64,000 nt of DNA from Pseudothauera hydrothermalis (GTDB lineage: Bacteria; Pseudomonadota; Gammaproteobacteria; Burkholderiales; Rhodocyclaceae): the NCBI RefSeq assembly GCF_003345255.1, contig NZ_CP029331.1, forward strand, positions 2,418,001 through 2,482,000, given 5' to 3'. The notes beneath the pieces are model-generated. The model worked only from the letters and a program-made list of their open reading frames with translations, was not told the origin of the DNA and ran no database searches. Below, piece after piece: positions 20,697 through 30,462 of this stretch (positions are counted from its first letter, which is position 1; the number at the start of each line of letters is the position of its first letter). The position numbers and the translations under genes are program-made.

Positions 20697-22313
20697 TCAG
20701 AACTCGTCCTGGTAACGCGATGTTATCGGATAACGCCAATCCCTGCCGAAGCCGCGACGGGTCACCCGGATGCCCACCGGCGCCTGGCGGCGCTTGTATT
20801 CGTTGCGCTTGAGCATCGCCACGGTACGGCGCACGTCCTCTTCCGGATGACCTGCGGCAATGATCTGGTGCGGCGACTCATCGCGCTCCATGTAGGCTTC
20901 GATGATTGCATCGAGCACTTCGTAGGGCGGCAGCGTGTCCTGGTCGGTTTGATCCGGCTTGAGTTCGGCCGATGGCGGACGGGCGATGATATTGGGCGGA
21001 ATCACCTCGCCCTGGGTGTTGCGCCAGCGCGCCAGCCGGAACACAAAGGTTTTGTACAAATCCTTGAGCACTGCGAAACCGCCGGCCATGTCGCCGTACA
21101 GCGTGGCATAACCGGTGGCCATCTCGCTCTTGTTGCCGGTGGTGAGCACGATGGCGCCGGTTTTGTTCGACAGCGCCATCAAAATCATGCCGCGGATGCG
21201 GCTTTGCAGGTTTTCTTCGGTGGTATCGGCCGGCAAACCGGCAAACTGCGCGGCAAGCAGGCCATCGAAAACCCGCATGGCGGGCTCGATCGGAATCTCG
21301 TCATAGCGCACGCCCAGCCGGCGGACCATTTCGCGTGAATCGTCCAAACTCATCTGCGCGGTGTAGGGCGAAGGCATCATCACCGCGCGCACCCGCTCGG
21401 CACCGAGCGCATCGACCGCAACGGCCAGCGTCAGCGCAGAGTCGATGCCCCCGGACAGACCGATGATCGCGCCGGGAAAGCGGTTTTTGTCCAGATAGTC
21501 GCGCACCCCCCATTTGAGCGCCTCATAGACCTCGGCCTCGAGCGCGCGCGGCGCAGCCTTGGCGCCCGACGACCAGCCCCCGTCAGCAAAGCGCACGAGA
21601 TCCACCCGCTCATCGAAAGACGGCGCTTGCCAGGCCAGCGCGCCGTTGCGGTCTAACGCAAAGGAGGCGCCGTCGAACACCAGCTCGTCCTGTCCGCCGA
21701 CCATGTTGCAGTAGAGCACCGGCATCCCGGTGGCGGCCACGCGCTCGCGCATCACCGCATAGCGACTGGTCTGCTTGTTCATGTGATAGGGCGAAGCGTT
21801 GAGCACCAGCAACAGCTCGGCCCCAGCCTCGCGGGCCAGTTCGGCGGGCCCTGGCTCCCACACGTCGGCGCAAATGTTGACGCCCAGGCGAACGCCCTTG
21901 AGGCTGAACACGCAGGCCGCCGATCCTGCATCGAAATAGCGTTCCTCGTCGAAGACTTCGTAGTTGGGCAGCAGGAGCTTGTGATACACCGCCTCGACCA
22001 CGCCATCGCGGATCACCGACGCCGCGTTGAAACGCTGCCCATCGACCGCTTCGGGATGGCCAAGCACCAGGGTGATGTCTCGAGTGTGCGGCAGGATGCG
22101 CTGTATCTCGCGCGCGCAGGCGCGGTAGAAATCCGGCCGCAGCAGCAGGTCTTCTGGCGGGTAACCGGACAGCGCCAGCTCCGGGGTGAGCAGCAGATCG
22201 GCGCCTTCGGCGCGCGCGCGCGCCAGCGCATCGATGATGCGGTCGGCGTTGCCGGCAAGATCGCCAACGGTGAAGTTGAGCTGTGCGACAGCAATCGAAA
22301 GCGTGGTAGTCAT
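20697..22313 (-). CDS. nadE: Glutamine-dependent NAD+ synthetase
   Basis: Makes NAD+ from nicotinate adenine dinucleotide using glutamine as amide donor, 538 residues. Seen: an N-terminal C-N hydrolase glutaminase domain with Glu (LLTPELALSGYPPED), Lys (YHKLLLPNYEVF) and Cys (GVNICADVWEPG), and a C-terminal NAD synthetase domain with the P-loop GLSGGIDSALTLAV. The ATG at 22313 begins the conserved MTTTLSIAVAQLN; an in-frame TTG lies three codons upstream. It is followed by glnB. Confidence 0.95.
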   Translation of the reverse strand: MTTTLSIAVAQLNFTVGDLAGNADRIIDALARARAEGADLLLTPELALSGYPPEDLLLRPDFYRACAREIQRILPHTRDITLVLGHPEAVDGQRFNAASVIRDGVVEAVYHKLLLPNYEVFDEERYFDAGSAACVFSLKGVRLGVNICADVWEPGPAELAREAGAELLLVLNASPYHMNKQTSRYAVMRERVAATGMPVLYCNMVGGQDELVFDGASFALDRNGALAWQAPSFDERVDLVRFADGGWSSGAKAAPRALEAEVYEALKWGVRDYLDKNRFPGAIIGLSGGIDSALTLAVAVDALGAERVRAVMMPSPYTAQMSLDDSREMVRRLGVRYDEIPIEPAMRVFDGLLAAQFAGLPADTTEENLQSRIRGMILMALSNKTGAIVLTTGNKSEMATGYATLYGDMAGGFAVLKDLYKTFVFRLARWRNTQGEVIPPNIIARPPSAELKPDQTDQDTLPPYEVLDAIIEAYMERDESPHQIIAAGHPEEDVRRTVAMLKRNEYKRRQAPVGIRVTRRGFGRDWRYPITSRYQDEF

Positions 22314-22445
22314 GGGCCGCAACTATACCCTGTGATCCGCCCCGCCGGCGCACGGCGCAGAGCAACCGCGGCCGATCGAGTGATGGGCGAAGCAGCGCGC
22401 AACGCCGAAACAGGGCCCACCGCAGTCGTCTTTTTCAACGGCCTG

Positions 22446-24692
22446 TCAGCGCACGCAATCCACGTAATAATTCACCGCGCCGCCGAGCTCTTCTCGCACC
22501 AGGCCGTGAATGTCGGTCTCGAACCCTGGGAAATTGGCGTTGAAATCGCGCGCAAACCGCAGGTAACGGCAAATGGTGGCGTTGAAACGCTCACCCGGGA
22601 TCAGCAGCGGAATACCCGGTGGATAGGGCGTGACCAGCATCGCGGTCACCCGCCCTTCCAGTTCGTCGATCGGCACACGCTCGATCTCGCGATGCGCCAT
22701 CTTGGCGAACGCATCGGCCGGCTTCATCGCCGGCACCATGTCGGACAAATACATTTCGGTGGTCAGGCGCGCCACATCGTGCGCCTTGTAGAAGCTGTGA
22801 ATCTGTGCGCACAGATCCTTCAAGCCAACTTTTTCGTAGCGCGGATGCTTGGCGATGAACTCGGGCATCACCCGCCACAGCGGCTGGTTGCGGTCGTAGT
22901 CGTCCTTGAACTGCTGCAGCTCGGTGACCAATGTGTTCCAGCGGCCTTTGGTGATGCCGATGGTAAACATGATGAAGAAAGAGTACAGCCCGGTTTTTTC
23001 GACGATGATGCCGTGCTCGGCAAGATAACGGGTGAGGATGCCCGCCGGAATGCCCCACTCGGCAAAATCGCCATCCACATCCAGGCCCGGGGTGATCACC
23101 GTGGCCTTGATCGGGTCGAGCATGTTGAAGCCTTCGGCCAGATCGCCGAAGCCGTGCCAGCGCTCACCGGCTTTGAGCATCCAGTCTTCGCGGCTGCCAA
23201 CCCCTTCCTCGGCCAGGTATTCCGGCCCCCAGACCTTGAACCACCAGTCATCCGGGCCGAAATCGGCTTCGACCTTGCGCATCGCGCGGCGGAATTCCAC
23301 CGCTTCGACGAGCGACTCCTCCACCAATGCCGTGCCGCCGGGCGGCTCCATCATCGCCGCGGCCACATCGCACGACGCAATGATGGCGTACTGCGGGCTG
23401 GTCGAGGTGTGCATCAGGTAGGCTTCATTGAAGATGTCGCGGTCGAGCTTGCGGGTTTCGGAATCCTGCACCAGGATCTGCGACGCTTGGCTCAGACCGG
23501 CCAGCAGTTTGTGGGTGGACTGGGTGGAAAACACCATGGATTCACGGCAACGCGGACGGTCTGCGCCAATGGCGTGATAGTCGCCGTAAAAGTCGTGAAA
23601 GGCCGCGTGCGGCAGCCAGGCTTCGTCAAAGTGCAGGGTGTCGATCTCGCCGTCGAGCATCTGCTTGATCGCTTCGACGTTGTAGAGCACCCCGTCGTAA
23701 GTAGACTGGGTGATGGTGAGGATGCGCGGCTTCTTACCGCTGGCGCCGTTGGCGAACGGGTTGGCTGCGATCTTCTTACGGATGTTCTCGATCGAAAATT
23801 CGGCCAGCGGGATCGGTCCGATGATGCCGTAGTGGTTGCGGGTGGGGGTGAGAAACACCGGCACCGCACCGGTCATGATGATGGAGTGGAGGATGGACTT
23901 GTGGCAGTTGCGGTCGACCACCACGATGTCGCCCGGCGCCACGGTGGTGTGCCAGACCATCTTGTTCGAAGTCGACGTACCGTTGGTGACAAAGTACAGG
24001 TGGTCGCAATTGAAAATGCGCGCAGCATTGCGCTCGGAGGCCGCCACCGGGCCGGTATGGTCGAGCAACTGACCGAGCTCTTCGACCGCATTGCAAACGT
24101 CGGCGCGCAGCATGTTTTCACCGAAGAACTGATGAAACATCTGCCCGACCGGGCTCTTCAGAAAAGCCACGCCGCCCGAATGTCCCGGGCAGTGCCAGGA
24201 GTAGGAGCCGTCGGCGGCATAGTGGGTGAGCGCGCGAAAAAACGGCGGTGCCAACGAATCGAGGTAATTGCGCGCTTCGCGCACCACATAGCGGGCGATG
24301 AATTCCGGAGTATCCTCGAACATGTGGATAAAACCATGCATCTCGCGCAGCACATCGTTCGGGATATGGCGACTGGTGCGCGTCTCGCCGTACAAAAAGA
24401 TCGGAATGTCGGCGTTGCGAAAGCGAATTTCCTCAACAAAAGCGCGCAAGTTGGCAATGGCCTGGTTGGCGGCTTCGGTCGAAGAAAACTCCTCGTCATC
24501 GATCGACAAAATGAAGGCCGACGCACGGCTTTGCTGCTGCGCAAACGAGGTCAGATCGCCATAGCTGGTCACGCCCAGCACTTCGATGCCTTCCTCTTCG
24601 ATCGCCTTGGCCAGCGCACGGATGCCCAGACCCGAGGCGTTTTCGGAGCGGAAGTCTTCATCGATGATGATGACCGGAAAATGAAAGCGCAT
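22446..24692 (-). CDS. Arginine/lysine/ornithine decarboxylase (class III, PLP-dependent)
   Basis: Basic amino-acid decarboxylase of 748 residues of the AdiA/LdcI/SpeF family. Seen: an N-terminal receiver-like wing domain (FPVIIIDEDFRSENASGLG), a PLP-binding core with the Schiff-base Lys in STQSTHKLLAGLSQAS and the preceding HFDEAWLPHAAFHDFYGDYH, and the C-terminal domain. The length is closest to biodegradative arginine decarboxylase AdiA (about 755). No antiporter gene is adjacent, so a polyamine or general catabolic role is as likely as acid resistance. The ATG at 24692 follows a GGAG site. Confidence 0.87.
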   Translation of the reverse strand: MRFHFPVIIIDEDFRSENASGLGIRALAKAIEEEGIEVLGVTSYGDLTSFAQQQSRASAFILSIDDEEFSSTEAANQAIANLRAFVEEIRFRNADIPIFLYGETRTSRHIPNDVLREMHGFIHMFEDTPEFIARYVVREARNYLDSLAPPFFRALTHYAADGSYSWHCPGHSGGVAFLKSPVGQMFHQFFGENMLRADVCNAVEELGQLLDHTGPVAASERNAARIFNCDHLYFVTNGTSTSNKMVWHTTVAPGDIVVVDRNCHKSILHSIIMTGAVPVFLTPTRNHYGIIGPIPLAEFSIENIRKKIAANPFANGASGKKPRILTITQSTYDGVLYNVEAIKQMLDGEIDTLHFDEAWLPHAAFHDFYGDYHAIGADRPRCRESMVFSTQSTHKLLAGLSQASQILVQDSETRKLDRDIFNEAYLMHTSTSPQYAIIASCDVAAAMMEPPGGTALVEESLVEAVEFRRAMRKVEADFGPDDWWFKVWGPEYLAEEGVGSREDWMLKAGERWHGFGDLAEGFNMLDPIKATVITPGLDVDGDFAEWGIPAGILTRYLAEHGIIVEKTGLYSFFIMFTIGITKGRWNTLVTELQQFKDDYDRNQPLWRVMPEFIAKHPRYEKVGLKDLCAQIHSFYKAHDVARLTTEMYLSDMVPAMKPADAFAKMAHREIERVPIDELEGRVTAMLVTPYPPGIPLLIPGERFNATICRYLRFARDFNANFPGFETDIHGLVREELGGAVNYYVDCVR

Positions 24693-24794
24693 CCCTCTGT
24701 CTCCAGCATTCAGTCCAGCCCAGGGCCGGGAAACGGGCATCATACCCGTAAGGTGGTTGCCGCCGCATGACAGCCGGCGATGAGCCGGAAAGCA

Positions 24795-24816
24795 CAAAGG
24801 GCCGCCAAGCGGCCCC
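24795..24816 (-). terminator. Terminator-like hairpin after dcd
   Basis: GGGCCGC-CAA-GCGGCCC (24799-24815) is a perfect 7-bp stem. Read leftward it is followed by TTTGTGCTTT, a weak U-rich tail. It separates dcd from the decarboxylase gene on the same strand. Confidence 0.55.
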
Positions 24817-24842
24817 GTGAATCGCCCCGCGCCGGCCTTGGT

Positions 24843-25409
24843 TCAGATCCGGGGCAAGGTCACGCCGGTCTGGCCCAGATATTTGCCGCCACGATCTTTG
24901 TAGGAGGTCTCACAAACCTCGTCCGACTCAAAAAACAGCATCTGCGCCACGCCTTCGTTGGCATAGATTTTGGCCGGAAGCGGCGTGGTGTTGGAAAACT
25001 CCAAGGTCACATGGCCTTCCCACTCAGGCTCCAGCGGCGTCACATTGACGATGATGCCGCAACGCGCGTAGGTGCTTTTACCCAGGCACACGGTCAGCAC
25101 GCTGCGCGGAATGCGGAAATACTCCACGGTGCGCGCCAACGCAAAAGAGTTCGGCGGAATGATGCAGACATCGCCGACAAAATCGACGAAGCTGCCCGAG
25201 TCGAAATCCTTGGGATCGACAATGGTCGAGTTGATGTTGGTGAAAATCTTGAATTCATTGGCACAGCGCACATCGTAACCGTAGCTCGAGGTGCCGAAAG
25301 AGACGATCTTGCCGTGCTCGTTGCTGCGCACCAGCTCCGGCGCAAAAGGCTCGATCATGCCGTGCTGCTCCGCCATGCGGCGAATCCATTTGTCGGACTT
25401 GATAGACAT
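24843..25409 (-). CDS. dcd: dCTP deaminase
   Basis: Converts dCTP to dUTP for thymidylate synthesis, 188 residues. It matches the family along its length: [37 protein letters not shown], the catalytic-site region [16 protein letters not shown], and the C-terminal [13 protein letters not shown]. The ATG at 25409 gives the usual N terminus; longer openings add an unrelated Arg-rich stretch. Confidence 0.95.
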   Translation of the reverse strand: MSIKSDKWIRRMAEQHGMIEPFAPELVRSNEHGKIVSFGTSSYGYDVRCANEFKIFTNINSTIVDPKDFDSGSFVDFVGDVCIIPPNSFALARTVEYFRIPRSVLTVCLGKSTYARCGIIVNVTPLEPEWEGHVTLEFSNTTPLPAKIYANEGVAQMLFFESDEVCETSYKDRGGKYLGQTGVTLPRI

Positions 25410-25511
25410 CGGGCGCGCTTTTCCTTGGCTGCCAGCCCGGCGCTCGGGCCGGCGGTGAAAGTCGCGTAGTGTAGGGCAAGCGCCAACGATTCGGAAGCGG
25501 CCCGCTTGCAC

Positions 25512-26408
25512 TCAAGACGACCAATAGTCCGCCCGCGCGTAGGTGTCACGAAAATAATCCAGCAACAGACGCACACGCAAGGCCAGATGGCGGCGCTGCG
25601 GATAAACCGCGTAGATGCCCAGCGGCGCCGCGGCCCACTTTTCCAGAACCTGCACCAGGCGGCCGCTGCGCAAGTCCTCGCCCACCTCCCACAAGGAACG
25701 CCAGGCCAGCCCCAGACCGGCCAGTGTCCAGTCGCGCAGCACCGCACCGTCGTTACACTCCAGGTTGCCGGCCACCCGCAACAACAGCGGCGCACCGTCC
25801 TCGCCGGTGAATTGCCACCCGCGCTGTTGTGCCAAACACAGGCAGTTGTGCCCCAACAAATCTTGTGGCCGCTGAGGAATGCCATGGCGGGCCAGATAAT
25901 CGCGGCTGGCCACCACCACCCGCCGGTTTTCGGCAAGACGCACCGATACCAAGCTGGAATCGGGTAGCTCGCCGATGCGGATTGCGCAGTCAAACCCTTC
26001 GTTGAGCAGATCGACCATGCGGTCTGATAACTCCAGCGTGCAACTGACCTCCGGATTGTCTTGAAGAAAGCGCATCACCACCGGCGCCACATGACGCCGG
26101 CCAAAACCGGCCGGCGCAGTCAGGCGCAGATGCCCGCTGGGTTTGATGCCGCCGAGACTCACCGACGCCTCGGCATTGGCCAGATCGTTGAGAATGCGCT
26201 GGCAGTCCTCGAGAAACGCGCTGCCTTCGAAAGTGAGCGTGATCCGCCGGGTGGTGCGCAGCAACAACTTCACCCCCAGACGCGCTTCCAGGGCATCGAG
26301 CCGGCGGCCGATCACCGCGGGCGTCACCCCGGCTTCGCGCGCCGCGGCCGATAGCGAACCCCGGGTGGCTACGCTGACAAAGCTTTCGATTTGCTTGAGC
26401 TGATCCAT
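25512..26408 (-). CDS. LysR-family transcription regulator
   Basis: LTTR of 298 residues with an N-terminal winged helix (MDQLKQIESFVSVATRGSLSAAAREAGVTPAVIGRRLDALE) and a periplasmic-binding-protein-like effector domain (residues 90-295). It is divergent from aceB, 220 bases away. The shared region contains a T-N11-A dyad abutting this gene's start codon, so autoregulation and control of malate synthase are plausible. The ligand is not deducible. Confidence 0.88.
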   Translation of the reverse strand: MDQLKQIESFVSVATRGSLSAAAREAGVTPAVIGRRLDALEARLGVKLLLRTTRRITLTFEGSAFLEDCQRILNDLANAEASVSLGGIKPSGHLRLTAPAGFGRRHVAPVVMRFLQDNPEVSCTLELSDRMVDLLNEGFDCAIRIGELPDSSLVSVRLAENRRVVVASRDYLARHGIPQRPQDLLGHNCLCLAQQRGWQFTGEDGAPLLLRVAGNLECNDGAVLRDWTLAGLGLAWRSLWEVGEDLRSGRLVQVLEKWAAAPLGIYAVYPQRRHLALRVRLLLDYFRDTYARADYWSS

Positions 26409-26410
26409 TT

Positions 26411-26437
26411 TTTACCACAAGTAAAAGATCAATTGAT
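26411..26437. promoter_or_regulatory. LysR-type operator region between lysR and aceB
   Basis: TTTACCACAAGTAAA (26411-26425) is an inverted repeat containing the LTTR T-N11-A core. ATCAATTGAT (26428-26437), a perfect palindrome, follows 2 bases later. The pair lies immediately upstream of the lysR ATG, as expected for an autoregulatory recognition site. Confidence 0.45.
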
Positions 26438-26628
26438 TGCGCGTTATCTTCTATTTTCATTTTTCGCGCAATAGACTCAGCACCATCTGATGCCGGGTGG
26501 AGGAGACCTTGCCCACGGCATGCACGCCATTCAGACGGGAAAAACCCCGCAGGCGGCAGCCAGCCGGCCCCGGCGCTTCCGCGTCAACACCCAAGACGCA
26601 CATCGACTGCTTGCTTACCGGAGTTTTT

Positions 26629-28227
26629 ATGAGCCTCGACCTGCCCCCGGGCGTGCAGATCAACGCCCCGTTGCATCCGCGCTTCGACCAGATTCTGACC
26701 CGCGATGCGTTGGAATTCGTCGCCAAGCTGCACCGCGCCTTCGAGCCCCGCCGCCAGGCCCTGCTGGCCGCCCGTATCGAGCGCCAAGCGCGCATCGACG
26801 CCGGCGAACTGCCCGACTTCTTACCTGAGACCCAGGCGGTGCGCGAAGGCGATTGGAAAATTGCCCCGCTGCCCCCCGCGCTGGCATGCCGCCGCGTGGA
26901 AATCACCGGCCCGGTCGAGCGCAAGATGATCATCAACGCCCTCAATTCGGGCGCCGATTCCTACATGACCGACTTTGAGGATTCCAACAGCCCGAACTGG
27001 TACAACCAGATCCAGGGGCAAGTGAACCTCTATGACGCAGTCCGCCGGCAGATCGACTTCGTCGCCGAAAACGGCAAGGAATACAAACTCGCCGACAAGA
27101 TCGCCACTCTGCAGGTGCGCCCGCGCGGCTGGCATCTGGATGAAAAGCATGTGCTGGTCGATGGCCAGCGTGTCTCGGGCGGCATCTTCGACTTCGCGCT
27201 GTTCTTTTTCCATAACGCCAAAGAGCAGGTGGCGCGCGGCGCCGGCCCCTTCTTCTACCTGCCGAAGATGGAAAGCCACCTCGAAGCCCGCCTGTGGAAC
27301 GACATCTTCGTGATGGCCCAGGATCACATTGGCCTGCCGCGCGGCACCATCAAGGCCACCGTGCTGATCGAGACCATTCTCGCCACCTTCGAGATGGAAG
27401 AGATCCTGTTTGAGCTGCGCGAACATTCGGCGGGGCTCAATGCCGGGCGCTGGGACTACATCTTCTCCTGCATCAAGAAGTTCAAGAAGAACAAGGACTT
27501 CTGCTTGGCCAACCGGGGCGCCATCACCATGGAAGTGCCCTTCATGCGCGCCTACGCGCTCGCCCTGGTGCAGGCCTGTCACAAGCGCGGCGCACCGGCA
27601 ATTGGCGGCATGAGCGCGCTGATCCCGATCAAGAATGACCCCGAGGCCAACGAGAAGGCGCTCGCCGGCATCCGTCACGACAAGCGGCGCGACGCCAACG
27701 ACGGTTTCGATGGCGGCTGGGTGGCGCACCCCGGCCTGGTGTCCATCGCCATGGAAGAATTCGTCAAGGTGCTGGGCGACCGTCCCAACCAGTGGGACAA
27801 GCAGGTCGAAGGCCAGTTTGGCCCCAAGGACTGGCTCAACTTCCAGCCCGAGCAGCCGATCACCGAAGCGGGCTTGCGCAACAACATCAATGTCGGCATC
27901 CACTACCTGGGCGCCTGGCTGGCCGGCAACGGCTGCGTGCCGATCCACAACCTGATGGAAGACGCGGCCACCGCCGAGATCTCCCGCTCGCAGGTCTGGC
28001 AGTGGGTGGTGTCACCCAAGGGCGTGCTCGATGACGGCCGTAAAGTCACCGCCGAGATGGTGCGCGCGCTGATTCCCGAGGAACTGGCCAAGGTCAAGGC
28101 CACGGTCAGCGCCCAGGGCGAGGACACCGCCACCTACGACCAAGCCGCCAAGATTTTCGAGGACATGTCGCTGTCGGCGACCTTCCCGGAATTTCTCACC
28201 CTGCCGCTTTATGAGGCGATGGACTGA
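26629..28227 (+). CDS. aceB: Malate synthase A
   Basis: Condenses glyoxylate with acetyl-CoA to malate in the glyoxylate bypass, 532 residues. It matches isoform A: VEITGPVERKMIINALNSGADSYMTDFEDSN near residue 110, the Mg/glyoxylate region (LIETILATFEMEEILFELREHSAGLNAGRWDYIF), and a C-terminal catalytic-Asp region (VPIHNLMEDAATAEISRSQ). The ATG at 26629 follows CGGAG at 5 bases; a longer opening from 26497 has no family similarity. Isocitrate lyase is not in this window. Confidence 0.96.
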   Translation: MSLDLPPGVQINAPLHPRFDQILTRDALEFVAKLHRAFEPRRQALLAARIERQARIDAGELPDFLPETQAVREGDWKIAPLPPALACRRVEITGPVERKMIINALNSGADSYMTDFEDSNSPNWYNQIQGQVNLYDAVRRQIDFVAENGKEYKLADKIATLQVRPRGWHLDEKHVLVDGQRVSGGIFDFALFFFHNAKEQVARGAGPFFYLPKMESHLEARLWNDIFVMAQDHIGLPRGTIKATVLIETILATFEMEEILFELREHSAGLNAGRWDYIFSCIKKFKKNKDFCLANRGAITMEVPFMRAYALALVQACHKRGAPAIGGMSALIPIKNDPEANEKALAGIRHDKRRDANDGFDGGWVAHPGLVSIAMEEFVKVLGDRPNQWDKQVEGQFGPKDWLNFQPEQPITEAGLRNNINVGIHYLGAWLAGNGCVPIHNLMEDAATAEISRSQVWQWVVSPKGVLDDGRKVTAEMVRALIPEELAKVKATVSAQGEDTATYDQAAKIFEDMSLSATFPEFLTLPLYEAMD

Positions 28228-28251
28228 GCCGCTCGCCAAGTAAGCCCAAGC

Positions 28252-28278
28252 ACGGCGCCTTTGGGCGCCGTTATTTTT
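28252..28278 (+). terminator. aceB: Rho-independent terminator after aceB
   Basis: ACGGCGCC (28252-28259) pairs perfectly with GGCGCCGT (28264-28271) around TTTG and is followed by TATTTTTT. Confidence 0.85.
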
Positions 28279-28315
28279 TCTTGCTGCGCCGTCGAGGCGC
28301 CCGCCAATTCCGACC

Positions 28316-29251
28316 ATGGATTTATTCACCGACATCGTCTTGCGCGCCGGCCGCTCGGCGGTGGAACTGGCGCTTTTCGTGCTGCTGCCCATCATGGTGG
28401 TCATGTTGTCGCTGATGCGCCTGCTCGAAGCGCGCGGGGCGCTCGACTGGGTGGTGCAGCGCGCCACGCCGCTGCTGCGCCCGGCAGGACTCACCGGCTT
28501 AGGCGCGTTTGCCGCGCTGCAAGTCAACTTTGTCAGCTTTGCCGCCCCGGTGGCCACGCTCACCATGATGGAAGGTCGCGGCGCGTCCGATCGTCACCTT
28601 GCGGCCACGCTGGCCATGGTGATGGCCATGGCGCAGGCCAACGTCACCTTTCCGATGGCGGCCATGGGCTTGAATTTTGCCTTCACCCTGATGCTCTCAC
28701 TGGCCGGCGGCCTGCTCGCCGCGGCAGCCACTTGGCATGTTTTCGGGCGCGGACTGTCGGCGGTCGAAGGGCCGGTGGATGAGACCCTGCACCACCGCAC
28801 TGCCGAGGATGCCAAGGGCGTGCTCGACGTGATCAACCGCGCCGGCGCGGAAGCCTTCAAGATTGCGGTGGGTGCCATCCCGATGCTGGTGCTGGCCCTG
28901 GTGGCGGTGATGACCTTGCGCGCCACCGGGGCAATCGACGCCCTAACCGCGCTGCTCGCACCACTGCTTGCGCTGCTAGCGATCGACCCGGCGCTGATCC
29001 TGCCGACACTGACCAAGTACATTGCCGGTGGCACCGCCATGATGGGGGTCATGGACGAAATGCTGCGCGAAGGCAGTGCCAACGCCGCAATGCTCAACCG
29101 CAGCGCCGGTTTCCTGATCCACCCGCTGGATGTGGCCGGGGTGGCGGTGCTGATCTCCGCCGGACCGCGGGTGGCGGCGGTGTTGCGCCCCGCGCTGGCC
29201 GGCGCCGCGGTGGGCATCGCGCTGCGTACGCTCGGCCACGCACTGATCTGA
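28316..29251 (+). CDS. Nucleoside-recognition (Gate) domain membrane protein
   Basis: Integral membrane protein of 311 residues with about seven to eight hydrophobic helices. Two Gate-type repeats can be seen (residues 15-110 and 170-300; GTAMMGVMDEMLREGSANAAMLNRSAGFLIHPLD). The family includes spore-maturation-like SpmA/SpmB and nucleoside-transporter relatives, but bacterial members of this type lack an assigned substrate. It lies between the aceB terminator and purC, apparently as its own unit. Confidence 0.75.
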   Translation: MDLFTDIVLRAGRSAVELALFVLLPIMVVMLSLMRLLEARGALDWVVQRATPLLRPAGLTGLGAFAALQVNFVSFAAPVATLTMMEGRGASDRHLAATLAMVMAMAQANVTFPMAAMGLNFAFTLMLSLAGGLLAAAATWHVFGRGLSAVEGPVDETLHHRTAEDAKGVLDVINRAGAEAFKIAVGAIPMLVLALVAVMTLRATGAIDALTALLAPLLALLAIDPALILPTLTKYIAGGTAMMGVMDEMLREGSANAAMLNRSAGFLIHPLDVAGVAVLISAGPRVAAVLRPALAGAAVGIALRTLGHALI

Positions 29252-29288
29252 GGGGAGGCGGCCATCGCTGCGGCGCTCGATCCGCACC

Positions 29289-29294
29289 TATAAT
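29289..29294 (+). promoter_or_regulatory. purC: -10 element upstream of purC
   Basis: TATAAT in the context ACCTATAATCC lies 32 bases before the purC GTG. The -35 is not convincing and no PurR box is recognisable. Confidence 0.35.
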
Positions 29295-29326
29295 CCAGAC
29301 TTCCTTCTTCCACCGGTACCAACTCC

Positions 29327-30262
29327 GTGAGCACGCCCCTATTCGAATCTTCCATCAAGAGCTTGCCGCTGCTGGGCCGCGGCAAGGTGCGCGACATCTA
29401 TGCGGTCGATGCCGATCACCTGCTGATCGTCACCAGCGACCGACTGTCCGCCTTCGACGTGGTCCTGCCAGACCCGATTCCGGACAAGGGCCGGGTGCTT
29501 TGCGCGCTGGCCAACTTCTGGTTCCAGCGCCTCGGCCACATCATTCCCAATCAGCTCACCGGCATCGACCCGGAGGCCGTGGTGGCCGCCGACGAACGCG
29601 ACCAAGTACGCGGCCGCGCACTGGTGGTCAAGCGCCTGAAGCCGCTGCCCATCGAAGCCGTGGTCCGCGGCTACTTGATCGGCTCGGGCTGGAAGGACTA
29701 CCAGGCCAGCGGCGCGATCTGCGGCATCGCCCTACCGGCGGGCCTCAAACAGGCAGCCAAGCTGCCGGCGCCGATCTTCACGCCGGCCACCAAGGCAGAC
29801 GTGGGCGAGCACGATGAAAACATCAGCTTTGTCACCGCCCAGGCCCACTGCGATGCGGCGCTGGCCGATCTCATCGCCGGCACCGGCAAAACCGGCGCCG
29901 AGCTGGCCGAACAGGCGCGCGCCGCGGCCATTGCGCTGTACACGGAGGCGGCGGACTACGCCGCCGGGCGCGGCATCATCATCGCCGACACCAAGTTCGA
30001 GTTCGGCGTCGATAAGACCGGCACCCTGCATCTGATCGACGAGGCACTCACCCCCGACTCTTCGCGCTTCTGGCCGGCCGACAGCTACCGTGAAGGCATC
30101 AGTCCGCCGTCTTTCGACAAGCAATACGTGCGCGACTACCTGGAAACGCTGGACTGGAACAAAAAAGCGCCCGGCCCGCGCCTGCCGGCCGAAGTCATCG
30201 CGCACACCGCGGCAAAGTACCGCGAAGCCTTTGAGCGCCTCACCGGCCAGCGGCTGGACTGA
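29327..30262 (+). CDS. purC: Phosphoribosylaminoimidazole-succinocarboxamide synthase
   Basis: SAICAR synthase of purine biosynthesis (CAIR + Asp + ATP), 311 residues. Seen: [30 protein letters not shown] at the N terminus, [17 protein letters not shown], and the ATP/Mg region [31 protein letters not shown]. It starts at GTG. The long C-terminal extension relative to E. coli PurC (237) is of the type seen in many proteobacteria. It is separate from purH-purD at 46.6 kb. Confidence 0.96.
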   Translation: MSTPLFESSIKSLPLLGRGKVRDIYAVDADHLLIVTSDRLSAFDVVLPDPIPDKGRVLCALANFWFQRLGHIIPNQLTGIDPEAVVAADERDQVRGRALVVKRLKPLPIEAVVRGYLIGSGWKDYQASGAICGIALPAGLKQAAKLPAPIFTPATKADVGEHDENISFVTAQAHCDAALADLIAGTGKTGAELAEQARAAAIALYTEAADYAAGRGIIIADTKFEFGVDKTGTLHLIDEALTPDSSRFWPADSYREGISPPSFDKQYVRDYLETLDWNKKAPGPRLPAEVIAHTAAKYREAFERLTGQRLD

Positions 30263-30462
30263 GTAAATCGCCTCCGTCCTGGGGGCGACGCAAGCGGGTG
30301 TTGCGCCGTCGCCGGCAGCCGCGGGCTTGGGCGAACCGGTCATTGCGCCGCGTTCGGCGCCGAACTCCTTGGCACAGCGTCAATCCAACACAGCACGGGC
30401 CGGATGCCTCCCAATGCACCGGCACCGCGCCTATCCCCTAAGAGAGAACGAAGGAGGCTGCC

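Noticed and set aside
21783-24770. Nearly 1000-codon plus-strand open frame across nadE and the decarboxylase
   Set aside because: It spans two conserved genes on the other strand and the gap between them. Its composition (His, Arg, Gln, Gly) is that of reverse-complement coding DNA.
30369-30386. TTGGCAC resembling a sigma-54 -24 element upstream of the DUF2189 gene
   Set aside because: The required GC at the -12 position with 10-base spacing is absent (AT is found).
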